Below, in pieces: positions 8,057 through 17,114 of a stretch of 64,000 nt of DNA (positions are counted from its first letter, which is position 1; each line of letters opens with the position of its first letter). The DNA is from CAZLFQ01 sp044229535 (lineage in GTDB: Bacteria; Pseudomonadota; Alphaproteobacteria; Rickettsiales; Midichloriaceae). Location of the stretch: assembly GCA_044229535.1 (NCBI GenBank), contig JBGASU010000001.1, forward strand, positions 1,302,001-1,366,000. Reading direction: 5' to 3'. The translations under genes and the position numbers were made by a program. Under the pieces are notes generated by a model that was given only the letters and a program-made list of their open reading frames with translations, was not told the DNA's origin and ran no database searches.

Positions 8057-10969
8057 ATGGATCAACTGAAGTTTCAAAAGCTACTCAAATACTACTTAAG
8101 CTGTATGGATGCTGAACAAGCCATGCAGCTAAAACTGCGCAAGAACCAAGAGCTTCAAACACATATTTTCCCCTATAAAGGCTCGGAAGAACAGCTCTTC
8201 TCGCAGGCACTGCCAGAGTTAAGGTTTCGGCTATCCAGCGATGAGGAGAAAAACTTCGTCCTGCTAAGATCAGCCGATGAAGAAACCATCATCGATCTGC
8301 ATTATGGTTTTCCGATTTTTATTGATGAGAGGGGCATTATATCGCCTCTCTTCTTTGTTGAAGTATCGGCTAACTTAACTGACGGTGATATTCTAACTCT
8401 TATTCCTAAAGTTAAGAACCTTTCAGTCAACAGAGCCTACTTCCTGAATCACTATAATACCGAAGAGATTCAAGAAATTTGTGATGAGTTGGAAGGCGAG
8501 TTTGGCAGTTTTACCGCTCGCATGAATGGCGTAAAGAAATATATTCCTTCCGCTGCACTCCTTGATAAGCCAATCTTATTCCGCACCAATAAGGGGGGAA
8601 CTAAAGACAAGCTGCGTTATGAGCTCAGGCAACTTTATAAAAATAATGATGCTTTGAGCAAACAATCAGCACTCAGAGCCTATGTTCAGGGAAGCAATCA
8701 AGTGCTTCAGAACAAAAAACAGCCCCAAATTCTTGAGATAAGTACGTTAAATGAACAACAAGAAGATGCAGTAACCAAAGGTTTGCAAGCACCACTTACG
8801 GTCGTAACAGGTCCTCCAGGCACAGGTAAAACTCAAGTAGTGACCGCTCTTATTGCCAGCACGGTACATCACAACCAGACAGTTTTGTTTGCGAGCAATA
8901 ATAACATGCCTGTTGACGGCGTGTACCAGCGCCTAGGCACGAGCATGAAAAGCCTAGGCAACTGGACGATGCGCTTAGGTAACCAAGCCAAGACAGAAGA
9001 ATGTGAAAAACAAATTTCTTCTTTGCTGGAACGCCTTACGAGCGTGACATTTAATCCGCAGGACCTAGAGCAGGAGCTCCGAAGATTTTCTGAAATAGAA
9101 CATAAAATAGCACTAACTCAGCAAGGCCTTAAAAAAGCTAGAATGATTCAGGAGCAGATCAGCGCCCTCTATTCCCAAGAAGCTGCACTACTGTACAAAC
9201 TTCCGAAGAACTGGGAGCTGCAATTTAAGGATAAAGACCCTGCTTTCAGAAATGCTGCGGTCATCAAAAAATATAAGAGACATAGTGCTCCAGGGATTAG
9301 CCTTTGGTTGCGCCGTGGAATATGGGGCCTAGATGCTTTCAAGGAAAAACACAATACCTTGTTAAAAAACATTTTCTCTGACGATACCAGCTATATAAAT
9401 CTTTTAGGTATAATGCTTGCCAACGAGAGCTGGGATGAGGCTCTAAACAAGGCGCGAGCAACGGCTCTATACCTGTCGCTTCACCTAAACTGGGCGATGT
9501 GCATTGCTCAACGTAGAGGGTTAGAAACCGAAATAACGGGACTCCCTTCTGTCATGGATCTAAAAAAGCTCAGAAATGAAAAGACTGCAGTTTCTCAAAG
9601 TCTCTTTGATAAAAAATGGCTCGTTACTATTGCCGAGTATCAGAAGCAAGCCATTGAAGCAGCCAATAATTACTTTAAGGACGTTGAAGATCTAAGCCCT
9701 GGACGTTTCAAGAGAATGAGAAAATCTTTTGACGAATTAGAGCGCTTCTTTCCAGTGTGGATTACGACCAATCAATCCGTCAACAACTCCCTACCACTAC
9801 AAGATGGGCTTTTTGACCTTGTGGTCATTGATGAAGCTGGGCAATGCGACATTCCCTCTGTCATTCCTCTTTTATACCGGGCAAAGAGAGCCGTCTTTAT
9901 CGGTGATCCTGAACAATTCAGGCATATCACGTCTATTAAGGACGATGCGGAGCACGCCATCGCAAAAGTAACAGAAGTAGAAGAAGTCCTTAGCGATTGG
10001 TCATTTAAAAGGCGCTCTGCTTTTGATCGGGCCTTTTCTGCGACTGATTGCGCTGTGTTTTTGAAGCAGCATTACCGGTGCCATCCTGATATTATCGAAT
10101 TCTCCAATCAAAACTTCTATGGCGGTAAACTCGTTACCCAGACGCACTCAAACAAAGAAACCAATCATCTGCCCATCCAAGAAACGGGGCTCATTTGGCA
10201 CCATACTGCTGGAACTGTCGTTAAGGAGGAAAAAGGCGCCTGGAATCCAGCCGAAATAAAAAAGGCCATAGAGGTTTTTGAGAAATGGGCTCAGCAAGGA
10301 TTATTTACACCCCCTAATCTAACATATGGGATAGTAACTCCGTTTCGTAGGCAAGTAGCTGAGCTAACCAAAGCCTTTTCGGACCTACCTTGGTTTAAGT
10401 CAGTAAAGGGCCGTTTTACCATTGGTACGGCGCATAGTTTTCAGGGAAGTGAATGCGATATTCTGGTTTATTCGCCGGTCGTTGCGGAAAACATGGAGAA
10501 ATATCTTATAAAATTTGCCTCGGCCCAAAATGACTTGGTAAATGTCACTGTTACGCGGGCAAAGAACTTATTGTACATCATCGGTGACATGAACGCTTGT
10601 CAGAGAGTATCTCCTGATACACCACTGTTTAAGCTGGCTAATTACGCAGAGAAGTTGCAAAAACGTAATAAGCACCCATTGAACTTCGCAGAGAATGTGC
10701 TTGCTGGCATTCTAGACGAGCTCAAGTTGAGCTACATATCTCAGCATGAAATCGGGCCATACCGCCTGGACTTTCTTATCAACGTTGCCTCTGGTCAAAG
10801 TTATGACGTGGAGATTGATGGGGACATACATTTAACTGCTGATGCAGTAGAACATGATGCACGTCGTGATGCTTATATTAAAAATCACGGGCTAAAAGTT
10901 TTAAGATTTACGACACGTGATATTACTCATCGGCCTCATGTTATAAAAGAGTTGTTAGTCCGTATCTAA
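8057..10969 (+). CDS. SF1 (DNA2/UPF1-like) helicase with C-terminal Vsr/DUF559-type nuclease
   Basis: 970 residues. Helicase motifs in order: Walker A GPPGTGKT (~252-259), Walker B VIDEAGQ (~589-595), GDPEQF, QHYRCHPDI (motif IV region), TAHSFQGSE (motif V), VTRAKN (motif VI). The final ~75 residues hold a PD-(D/E)xK nuclease: D905, E919-x-D921 in VEIDG, H925, and the VLRF strand typical of DUF559/Vsr proteins. The ~220-residue N-terminus is not recognised. Such helicase-nuclease fusions occur as single-gene anti-phage systems (Hhe-like proteins). Codon use looks richer in G and C than the neighbours and it stands alone beside tRNA-Ser, which suggests transfer. No clear ribosome binding site precedes the ATG, so the start could differ. 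Confidence 0.85.
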   Translation: MDQLKFQKLLKYYLSCMDAEQAMQLKLRKNQELQTHIFPYKGSEEQLFSQALPELRFRLSSDEEKNFVLLRSADEETIIDLHYGFPIFIDERGIISPLFFVEVSANLTDGDILTLIPKVKNLSVNRAYFLNHYNTEEIQEICDELEGEFGSFTARMNGVKKYIPSAALLDKPILFRTNKGGTKDKLRYELRQLYKNNDALSKQSALRAYVQGSNQVLQNKKQPQILEISTLNEQQEDAVTKGLQAPLTVVTGPPGTGKTQVVTALIASTVHHNQTVLFASNNNMPVDGVYQRLGTSMKSLGNWTMRLGNQAKTEECEKQISSLLERLTSVTFNPQDLEQELRRFSEIEHKIALTQQGLKKARMIQEQISALYSQEAALLYKLPKNWELQFKDKDPAFRNAAVIKKYKRHSAPGISLWLRRGIWGLDAFKEKHNTLLKNIFSDDTSYINLLGIMLANESWDEALNKARATALYLSLHLNWAMCIAQRRGLETEITGLPSVMDLKKLRNEKTAVSQSLFDKKWLVTIAEYQKQAIEAANNYFKDVEDLSPGRFKRMRKSFDELERFFPVWITTNQSVNNSLPLQDGLFDLVVIDEAGQCDIPSVIPLLYRAKRAVFIGDPEQFRHITSIKDDAEHAIAKVTEVEEVLSDWSFKRRSAFDRAFSATDCAVFLKQHYRCHPDIIEFSNQNFYGGKLVTQTHSNKETNHLPIQETGLIWHHTAGTVVKEEKGAWNPAEIKKAIEVFEKWAQQGLFTPPNLTYGIVTPFRRQVAELTKAFSDLPWFKSVKGRFTIGTAHSFQGSECDILVYSPVVAENMEKYLIKFASAQNDLVNVTVTRAKNLLYIIGDMNACQRVSPDTPLFKLANYAEKLQKRNKHPLNFAENVLAGILDELKLSYISQHEIGPYRLDFLINVASGQSYDVEIDGDIHLTADAVEHDARRDAYIKNHGLKVLRFTTRDITHRPHVIKELLVRI

Positions 10970-11101
10970 ATCTCCTAAGTATAGCCTGTTGTTAGCACAT
11001 AAATTGGGTCTCGAACCCGATTTTCCACAATTTCAAATTTGCATAATTAACTATAGACAAGATTTACCCCACTACGAAACGCTTTGAAATATCTCTCTGA
11101 T

Positions 11102-11698
11102 TTACTTGGGCATATCGCAACTTAGCGATTCAGAAACTTCAGCATTAACTAGACTTGCAAAATTTGCTTTGGCTATAGCGGCATTCAACTCAACCTGTGC
11201 TGCAGGTGCAGATTGTTGAGCAATGTTATTTGCTAAGGAGGTACTGCTGCTTGATCCGAAATATGGAATCCAAGAAACTAGCGAACTCCAAAGACTTGCA
11301 AGCAGCCCAACCTCAGGCTTATGTGATTCTAAACAACTTGCAATCATCTGAGAGAAGTCGGCAATTTTTCCATCTCTAATACTTTTCTCATCAACTTCTA
11401 AAAACTCAAGTGTTAAAACTGTATTGTATAGAGTGTATGGCTTGAGAAGTTTTAAATCTTTTTCCATAATTAGAATCATGGATGGAACTTTTGTATCAGC
11501 ATAAAAAATACTCGACACAAAGCTTACTGCTATTCTACCAGGTAACAGCTTGTTCATGATATTGCTTGGCTGATCCATAGATGAAATAAAAGCAAGGCTA
11601 TGAAGTTTGCAAGTATAAATAGCCTTATCAATTATATCTTCATTATTTATCAAGCTATCTGGCAATACCCAGACAAAAAGCGGTACTGCCTGCTTCAT
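11102..11698 (-). CDS. Unknown protein, second gene of a two-gene unit
   Basis: 198 residues, not recognised. The N-terminal half is mixed alpha/beta with a hydrophobic start (QAVPLFVWVLPD). A hydrophobic segment near residues 130-150 (GLLASLWSSLVSWIPYF) could be a membrane anchor or amphipathic helix. The C-terminal ~45 residues are rich in Ala, Ser and Asn. Its start lies 2 bp after the stop of the 403-residue gene, so the two are co-transcribed and probably act together. Confidence 0.55.
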   Translation of the reverse strand: MKQAVPLFVWVLPDSLINNEDIIDKAIYTCKLHSLAFISSMDQPSNIMNKLLPGRIAVSFVSSIFYADTKVPSMILIMEKDLKLLKPYTLYNTVLTLEFLEVDEKSIRDGKIADFSQMIASCLESHKPEVGLLASLWSSLVSWIPYFGSSSSTSLANNIAQQSAPAAQVELNAAIAKANFASLVNAEVSESLSCDMPK

Positions 11699-11700
11699 AT

Positions 11701-12912
11701 TTATCTACCAGTCATCCAGCTTAATATTCCCGGCTGACCAGAATAGATTATATCATATACTTTTTGCAAGCTAGCTTGCACGGCAGGGGAATCAAAGTTT
11801 TCAATTTGTAGTTTCCACTGTCCGTTTGCTTCGCTAAATGAGTGTGCAACGCCGCATTCTGTTAATAATTCGGGTGTTAAGTGGATAGACCCTTTCCCAG
11901 CAGTAATCGATTTAGCAGAGCCTACTCCTTGAGCAAACAAAGCAATTCCAGGTCTGCCATACCTGCCAACTTTTAATGGCTTATTATCTAGTAGTGTATT
12001 TAACATAAGGAATGGTTTTGAAATGTACTTTGCTGAAAATGCTCCTGTAATATCGGTGTCCAGTTGAGAAGTGAATTCAGGTAACTTAGTAGAATCTAAA
12101 GATATTAGCTTAACACCTTTGGGATTGTTAGCTGGACTTGTTGGAACGTCTGTGGAGTTTTGCAATCTGTAACCCAATACATCTATATTCTTGCTGCTAG
12201 ATGTTGCAATTAATGTTTCTAATTTTGCTTGAGAAGTTACTATCAATATTGGGTCTTCAATTGCTCCGATACTAGCATCTAAGTCTGAAACAAATCTGCA
12301 GTTTGATTTGATCTCCTTGAGCTTATCTAGCTTCGCTTTTGCTTCATCGTATTGTGTTTTAATGGCAGATGTTTTTTGACCGTTAAAATAAATATGAGTA
12401 TCAAATAATTCTCTTAGTAGATTAAAGCTAATCCCATTATTTTTCTTAGACTGACTCCTAAAAGAGTCTTGTATATCAGAGAGGTTTGGATTTTTTTGTT
12501 TAGTATATTTCTTGAGATTGTCATTGATAAACATTCTGACGTTAATCCCATGTTTCTCTTGAATTTCAGCTGCTTTTCGGTCGAATTCTCTAGATTTTGC
12601 TAAATCAGATTCTCTCATTCTTAAATTTTCTTCTAAATGAGTGGTGCGATCTTGAAACTCTTTTTCATTTTCAACTAATAAAGCTAATCCCTTATCCCTT
12701 GATATATTGAAAGCCATCTCTAAAACACCTTCATGAGCGAATAAACCAGCTGGAGTTTCAATTGCAAAAACTGGAGTCCCCCCCTTAACTTTGATCAACT
12801 GAGCTGGCTTTGTAGCTGCTGCTGGAGCAATTGCAGGTGCGGCTGGTGTTGTGTTGTTATTAGCTGCTTGTGGTGTATTTGGGGTTTTAGTACCGAAAAT
12901 TGAGCTTAGCAT
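11701..12912 (-). CDS. Unknown coiled-coil protein, first gene of a two-gene unit
   Basis: 403 residues, not recognised. It begins with a low-complexity Ala/Pro/Asn/Thr linker (~10-40), then a short folded part (PVFAIETPAGLFAHEG), a charged helical stretch that could form a coiled coil (~75-130), and a C-terminal region with Gly-rich turns (GRYGRPGIALFAQGVGSAKS). No signal peptide or membrane segment. The low-complexity N-terminus and lack of recognised relatives fit a lineage-specific protein, possibly a secreted effector, which is inference only. Confidence 0.55.
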   Translation of the reverse strand: MLSSIFGTKTPNTPQAANNNTTPAAPAIAPAAATKPAQLIKVKGGTPVFAIETPAGLFAHEGVLEMAFNISRDKGLALLVENEKEFQDRTTHLEENLRMRESDLAKSREFDRKAAEIQEKHGINVRMFINDNLKKYTKQKNPNLSDIQDSFRSQSKKNNGISFNLLRELFDTHIYFNGQKTSAIKTQYDEAKAKLDKLKEIKSNCRFVSDLDASIGAIEDPILIVTSQAKLETLIATSSSKNIDVLGYRLQNSTDVPTSPANNPKGVKLISLDSTKLPEFTSQLDTDITGAFSAKYISKPFLMLNTLLDNKPLKVGRYGRPGIALFAQGVGSAKSITAGKGSIHLTPELLTECGVAHSFSEANGQWKLQIENFDSPAVQASLQKVYDIIYSGQPGILSWMTGR

Positions 12913-13027
12913 GTAGCCTCCGTTAAGTTGTTTAACTATATAGTAATATCAAAAACCGAGCCAAACTCTAGAATAATTTTTAAATTACTGAAGGCTTGAT
13001 TTTTTCCATTCTTGTACTATTTAGTAA

Positions 13028-13585
13028 ATGAACATAAATAGCATTTATATGACAGAAGAAAATAAAACAGAGCAGCAAGCTCCTGCAGAAGCTCCAAAAA
13101 CCGAAGCTACTCCAACTCCACAAGAAGAAGTTGCAAAACTTAAAGATCAAATGATGCGTCTAGCTGCTGAGATGGATAACCTTCGTAAGCGCCAAGCAAA
13201 AGAACTGGAAGAGGCAAATAAATACGGCATGACTAAATTTGCTCGTGACCTTATAGAAGTTTTGGAAAATTTACACCGTGCAGAATCAAGTGTTAATTCG
13301 GAACAGCTTGAGGCCAACAATACGTTGAAACAAATTTTTTCAGGTGTTGAGCTTACAAAGAAATCTTTAATTGATGCATTCGACAAATGGGGTATTAAGA
13401 GAGTTGACCCAATAGGTGAAATGTTTAACCATGACTTCCACCAAGCGATAACACAAGTGCCAACAACAAAGCATGCTACAGGAACTGTTGTACAGGTTAT
13501 TCAGGCTGGCTATGTAATAAACGATAGACTTTTACGTCCAGCTTTGGTAGCTGTTGCTAAAGCAGAAGAACCACAAAAAAAATGA
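13028..13585 (+). CDS. grpE: Nucleotide exchange factor GrpE
   Basis: Up to 185 residues. A charged, Pro/Ala/Glu-rich N-terminus leads into the long dimerising helix (EEVAKLKDQMMRLAAEMDN) and the C-terminal beta domain with the family pattern GEMFNHDFHQAI and VIQAGYVINDRLLRPALV. GrpE releases ADP from DnaK. No Shine-Dalgarno precedes this ATG; an in-frame ATG at 13049 (MTEENK) is an equally likely start. The stop overlaps ispDF by four bases (ATGA), implying translational coupling. Confidence 0.95.
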   Translation: MNINSIYMTEENKTEQQAPAEAPKTEATPTPQEEVAKLKDQMMRLAAEMDNLRKRQAKELEEANKYGMTKFARDLIEVLENLHRAESSVNSEQLEANNTLKQIFSGVELTKKSLIDAFDKWGIKRVDPIGEMFNHDFHQAITQVPTTKHATGTVVQVIQAGYVINDRLLRPALVAVAKAEEPQKK

Positions 13586-14709
13586 AGAACATTGCATTGA
13601 TTGTTGCTGGAGGAAATGGGTTACGAATGGGTGACTCGCAACCGAAACAATATCTGCAAATAAATGGTGTCAGCATTTTACGAAGAACAATAGAGCGTTT
13701 TTTAAGTTGTCCATCTATTGATGCAGTGAAAGTAGTGATTGCGAAAGAACACGAAGATTTATATAGGAGCGCAATTCTTGGCTTAGACTTACTGCCATTC
13801 GCTATTGGTGGGGATACAAGACAAGAATCTGTGTTTAATGGTCTAAAAGATTTGGCAAAGCTAAACCCTCAACACGTTTTAATTCATGATGCAGCGCGCC
13901 CATTTGTTACTAATGAAATAATTTATAATGTAATCAATATGCTAGAAATATATAAAGCTGTTGATGTTGGGGTAACGCCAAAAGATACAATTAAATTAAA
14001 CAATTCAGAAATTTCAACGCTCGATCGTTCCAAACTCTATTGTACCCAAACACCACAAGGCTTCCATTTCGAAACTATACTTTCACTACACGAACACCAT
14101 CAAGGTTTTAACGCAACTGATGACATTACACTTGCGCTCGAATCAGGGATTAAAGTAGGTGTTGCCAGTGGCGATTATAAAAATATTAAAATCACAACCC
14201 CTGAAGATTTAATCATGAACTCAGTTACTAAAGTTGGAATGGGTTTTGATGTCCATAAATTTGACACTGAAACCAAAGGAGAATTTTTAGTACCAATATG
14301 CGGCATTAACATTCCACATACGCATAAAGTTTTAGCGCATTCCGATGGTGATGTTGGCATTCACGCACTGATGGATGCTATGCTTGGCACTGCAGCACTT
14401 GGTGATATTGGTGAACATTTTCCGCCAACTGATATAAAATGGAAAGATGCCGACTCTTGTATATTATTGGCGCATGTTGACTCGTTGATTAAAGGGAAGA
14501 GTGGGAAAATTCAGAATATTGATGTTACAATTATCTGTGAAAAACCTAAGGTTTTAAAACATAAGAATCAAATGCAGAAAAAGCTTGCTCAAGTTTTGAA
14601 AATTGATGAGAATCTAATCAATATAAAAGCTACTACCACTGAAAAACTGGGGTTCACGGGTAGAGGTGAAGGTATTGCTGCACAGGCGATTTGTGCAATA
14701 ACTTATTAA
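13582..14709 (+). CDS. ispDF: Bifunctional IspD/IspF isoprenoid biosynthesis enzyme
   Basis: 375 residues. Residues 1-~215 are MEP cytidylyltransferase (VAGGNGLRMG nucleotide loop, PKQYL, HDAARPFV). Residues ~217-375 are MECDP synthase (GFDVHKF metal site, HSDGDVGIHALMDAMLG, GDIGEHFP, and the ATTTEKLGFTGRGEG signature). It performs two non-consecutive steps of the non-mevalonate pathway; the intervening IspE is not in the window. The fusion is a typical alphaproteobacterial trait (also known in some epsilonproteobacteria). Co-transcribed with grpE and pgpA. Confidence 0.96.
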   Translation: MKNIALIVAGGNGLRMGDSQPKQYLQINGVSILRRTIERFLSCPSIDAVKVVIAKEHEDLYRSAILGLDLLPFAIGGDTRQESVFNGLKDLAKLNPQHVLIHDAARPFVTNEIIYNVINMLEIYKAVDVGVTPKDTIKLNNSEISTLDRSKLYCTQTPQGFHFETILSLHEHHQGFNATDDITLALESGIKVGVASGDYKNIKITTPEDLIMNSVTKVGMGFDVHKFDTETKGEFLVPICGINIPHTHKVLAHSDGDVGIHALMDAMLGTAALGDIGEHFPPTDIKWKDADSCILLAHVDSLIKGKSGKIQNIDVTIICEKPKVLKHKNQMQKKLAQVLKIDENLINIKATTTEKLGFTGRGEGIAAQAICAITY

Positions 14710-14717
14710 TTATTGAA

Positions 14718-15341
14718 ATGCAGTTCGATCCAAGAAACTATGATTTTAGCAGTCTTTTAGTTAATGCTAAAAATATAAAAATAAATCCACCCAAATTCGC
14801 ATGGTATACAATTATTGCGACTTGGTTTTGGATTGGGTTTTTGCCATTTGCGCAAGGAACTTTTGGGAGTCTTGCTGTTTATCCGATTTATAGTTTTATA
14901 TATGAGAGCGCGCATGCTACTGCAAAAGTTAGTGCGTACAAAGATGTATTAAATAAATTTTGGTTTTGGTTCACAATAATATTTGTTTTTGGTTGGTTGG
15001 CGGTAATTAAATATCAGGAAGTGACCAATACAACAGATCATAAAAGCGTTGTTATTGATGAAGTTTTAGGAATGCTGTTAACCTTTTCTTTATGTTTTGA
15101 TTGGGCATATTTTATAGCAACAAAGATCGCTCATCCTTTGGGTTTTAGCTATAAATCCATGACGTTTCTTATTGTGTTTTTCTTTTTCAGGTTTTATGAC
15201 GTTGTAAAGCCATTCTTTATATCAACAATAGATAGAAACTATAAAAAACCACTTGGCGTAATTTTAGATGATCTTGCTGCTGGCGTTTTCGCTACGATTA
15301 CTATATTTGTTACTTATAAAATTGTTAACTTCATAATGTGA
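14718..15341 (+). CDS. pgpA: Phosphatidylglycerophosphatase A
   Basis: About 207 residues from the ATG at 14718; an earlier in-frame ATG at 14691 would overlap ispDF by 19 bp and adds nine non-conserved residues. Family marks: FAQGTFGSL (usually APGTFGS), the acidic DHKSVVIDEVLGML, FRFYDVVKP, and GVILDDLAAG, plus four hydrophobic membrane segments. It dephosphorylates phosphatidylglycerol phosphate in the inner membrane. Confidence 0.9.
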   Translation: MQFDPRNYDFSSLLVNAKNIKINPPKFAWYTIIATWFWIGFLPFAQGTFGSLAVYPIYSFIYESAHATAKVSAYKDVLNKFWFWFTIIFVFGWLAVIKYQEVTNTTDHKSVVIDEVLGMLLTFSLCFDWAYFIATKIAHPLGFSYKSMTFLIVFFFFRFYDVVKPFFISTIDRNYKKPLGVILDDLAAGVFATITIFVTYKIVNFIM

Positions 15342-15811
15342 TGTTGGAATCTGCGCAGAAATTATTAAACCTAGCTAAGAAAAATAAGATCATGATAGCT
15401 ATTGCTGAATCATGTACAGGTGGAATGGTTGGCAGTGCTATTACCTCTATATCTGGCAGTTCGGAGGTTTTTGACCGTGGCTTTATTACTTATTCCTATG
15501 ACTCAAAAACAGAAATTTTAGGCGTTCCAAGCGAAATCATAATGTCTAAAGGTGCTGTCAGTAAAGAAGTAGCAGAAAGTATGGTTAAAGGGGCGATTGA
15601 GAACTCTAATGCTCAGTTAGCAGTCGCTATTACTGGGATCGCGGGTCCCACTGGAGGAACGCAGAATAAACCAGTAGGGTTGGTATATATAGCTACCAAA
15701 TATAGAGATAAGGTGAATGTTACAGAGAATTTTTTCAAAGGTGACAGAGACCAAATCAGATTGCAAGCGGCTATAAAAGCGCTTGAATTAATGATTCAAG
15801 AGTTATCCTGA
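15341..15811 (+). CDS. pncC: CinA C-terminal domain protein (NMN amidohydrolase, PncC type)
   Basis: About 156 residues, the stand-alone CinA C-terminal domain without the MoCF-like N-terminal part. Motifs AESCTGGMVGSAIT, SEVFDRGFITYS, and TGIAGPTGGT with KPVGLVYIA are typical. The family converts nicotinamide mononucleotide to nicotinic acid mononucleotide in pyridine nucleotide recycling. Its ATG overlaps the pgpA stop by one base (TGATG). It runs 16 bp into the convergent MBL gene. Confidence 0.9.
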   Translation: MLESAQKLLNLAKKNKIMIAIAESCTGGMVGSAITSISGSSEVFDRGFITYSYDSKTEILGVPSEIIMSKGAVSKEVAESMVKGAIENSNAQLAVAITGIAGPTGGTQNKPVGLVYIATKYRDKVNVTENFFKGDRDQIRLQAAIKALELMIQELS

Positions 15812-16590
15812 CGTATCGGAATTACCATGCCATCAAACGCTGGAATCACATCTTTAGGTAGTATTTTTAGTATTTCATCATAATCAATTTCGTGAGCCAT
15901 ATGCGTAAGTATAGCTTGTTTTGGTTTCACTCTTTCGATCCATTCAAGAGTTTGTTGGTAGTTTGTGTGTGTTGGAGCATAATGATATCTCAAGCAGTCG
16001 ACAATCCATGTTTCTATTCCATCAAGAATTTTAAAGCTTGCATCTGGCAATCCATTGACATCTGTAGAATATGCAAAATTTCCAATTTTCATTCCAAGTG
16101 AAATCATCTTAGAGCCATGTTGTTGAGGGAAAAGTTGTATTTGGATGTCTCCAATTTGAATCTGGTCAAATTCTTCAATATGTTTTCTTTCTAAGATGGG
16201 GCGGTAAACATCGCTGCCAGTATCTTCGAATATATATTTATAGGATGTTCCAATTTGTTCAAAAGTTTGATCAAGCATATAGGTTGGTATTGCTCTAGAT
16301 CCATTAAGATGCACTATGGGTTTCATATCATCTATTCCAGAAAAATGATCTGAATGTGCATGAGTTATTATTAAAGCATCGACTTTATTTATGTTGTGAC
16401 GCAAGGCAAAAGTGCGTAGATCAGGTGCCGCATCTATGAGCACAGTTGTTGTATCAGATTGTAGTAAAATTGAAGCACGTAGTCTTTTGTTTTTTGGATT
16501 ATCTGATTTGCATACAACGCAATTGCAGCCAATTTGTGGTACTCCCATTGAGCCACCGCATCCAAGAATTACACAAGTTAAATTTGTCAT
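15796..16590 (-). CDS. MBL-fold metallohydrolase, PhnP-like
   Basis: 264 residues. The metal site THAHSDHFSG (HxHxDH) lies near residues 76-85; other conserved points are STDVNGLPD, DCLRY and THMAHE. The N-terminal GCNCVVCKSDNPKNKR resembles the extra cysteine zinc site of PhnP. Known relatives are phosphodiesterases (cyclic phosphates) or tRNase Z cousins. No phn genes adjoin it, so a phosphonate role is unlikely and the substrate is open. Confidence 0.85.
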   Translation of the reverse strand: MTNLTCVILGCGGSMGVPQIGCNCVVCKSDNPKNKRLRASILLQSDTTTVLIDAAPDLRTFALRHNINKVDALIITHAHSDHFSGIDDMKPIVHLNGSRAIPTYMLDQTFEQIGTSYKYIFEDTGSDVYRPILERKHIEEFDQIQIGDIQIQLFPQQHGSKMISLGMKIGNFAYSTDVNGLPDASFKILDGIETWIVDCLRYHYAPTHTNYQQTLEWIERVKPKQAILTHMAHEIDYDEILKILPKDVIPAFDGMVIPIRQDNS

Positions 16591-16600
16591 GGCGATATAA

Positions 16601-17014
16601 TCAGAATATTTCTGGTAAAGTAATGTAAATAATTAGGATAGTAAGGGTAATTATATTAGTTAGAGTTATAAACATACCAAAGGCTCGATATATAACGTTT
16701 TTTCTTAGTACTTGATATTTGTAAATTTCGCCTTTTGAGATGCCATAAGCATGTGAAATCCTTGCTAAAATAAAAGAAGATCCAAATAGATGTATTAGGT
16801 TTTGTGGTATGCCAAGTAAAGCAGCGTGTACCAAAAGTATTAAAAATATTGGCGTATATTCGATGAAGTTTTGTTGAGCGCGAATTTTTCGTAATAGTTT
16901 AAAATTACCGCCGTCACCCAGTGCGATTTTATACTTATGCCTTGCGGCAATCACGCGCACTGAAAGTAGCACGTATATTAAACTTAGTACTCCTGAATAA
17001 AGTGCTGCGACCAT
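16601..17014 (-). CDS. MAPEG-family membrane protein
   Basis: 137 residues with four hydrophobic segments. The core RVIAARHKYKIALGDGGN followed by RKIRAQQNFIEYTPIFLILL is the MAPEG signature (R..R...LGDGG, RAxxNFxEY). Relatives are glutathione-linked membrane enzymes or uncharacterised inner-membrane proteins. It ends 11 bp before the start of the MBL gene in the same direction, so they may share a transcript. A gshA gene elsewhere in the window is compatible with a glutathione-dependent role. Confidence 0.85.
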   Translation of the reverse strand: MVAALYSGVLSLIYVLLSVRVIAARHKYKIALGDGGNFKLLRKIRAQQNFIEYTPIFLILLVHAALLGIPQNLIHLFGSSFILARISHAYGISKGEIYKYQVLRKNVIYRAFGMFITLTNIITLTILIIYITLPEIF

Positions 17015-17085
17015 AAACCCTGCTTTGGTAATTTTAAACTAAACTAGATTTGGTACTGCTATATGTCAAGTTTGGTATTAGAAAA

Positions 17086-17114
17086 TCCAAAAAGCTGGAA
17101 TGTTAGCCAGCTTT
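17086..17114 (-). terminator. Terminator at the end of uvrA
   Basis: An 8-bp stem (AAAGCTGG 17091-17098 with CCAGCTTT 17107-17114) overlaps the uvrA stop codon. Read on the minus strand it is followed by a run of five T. Confidence 0.75.

Noticed and set aside
11008..11026. GGGTCTCGAACCCG looks like a tRNA T-arm and could be an att remnant for the helicase gene
   Set aside because: No other tRNA part is present and it does not match the 3' end of tRNA-Ser at 7844-7933.
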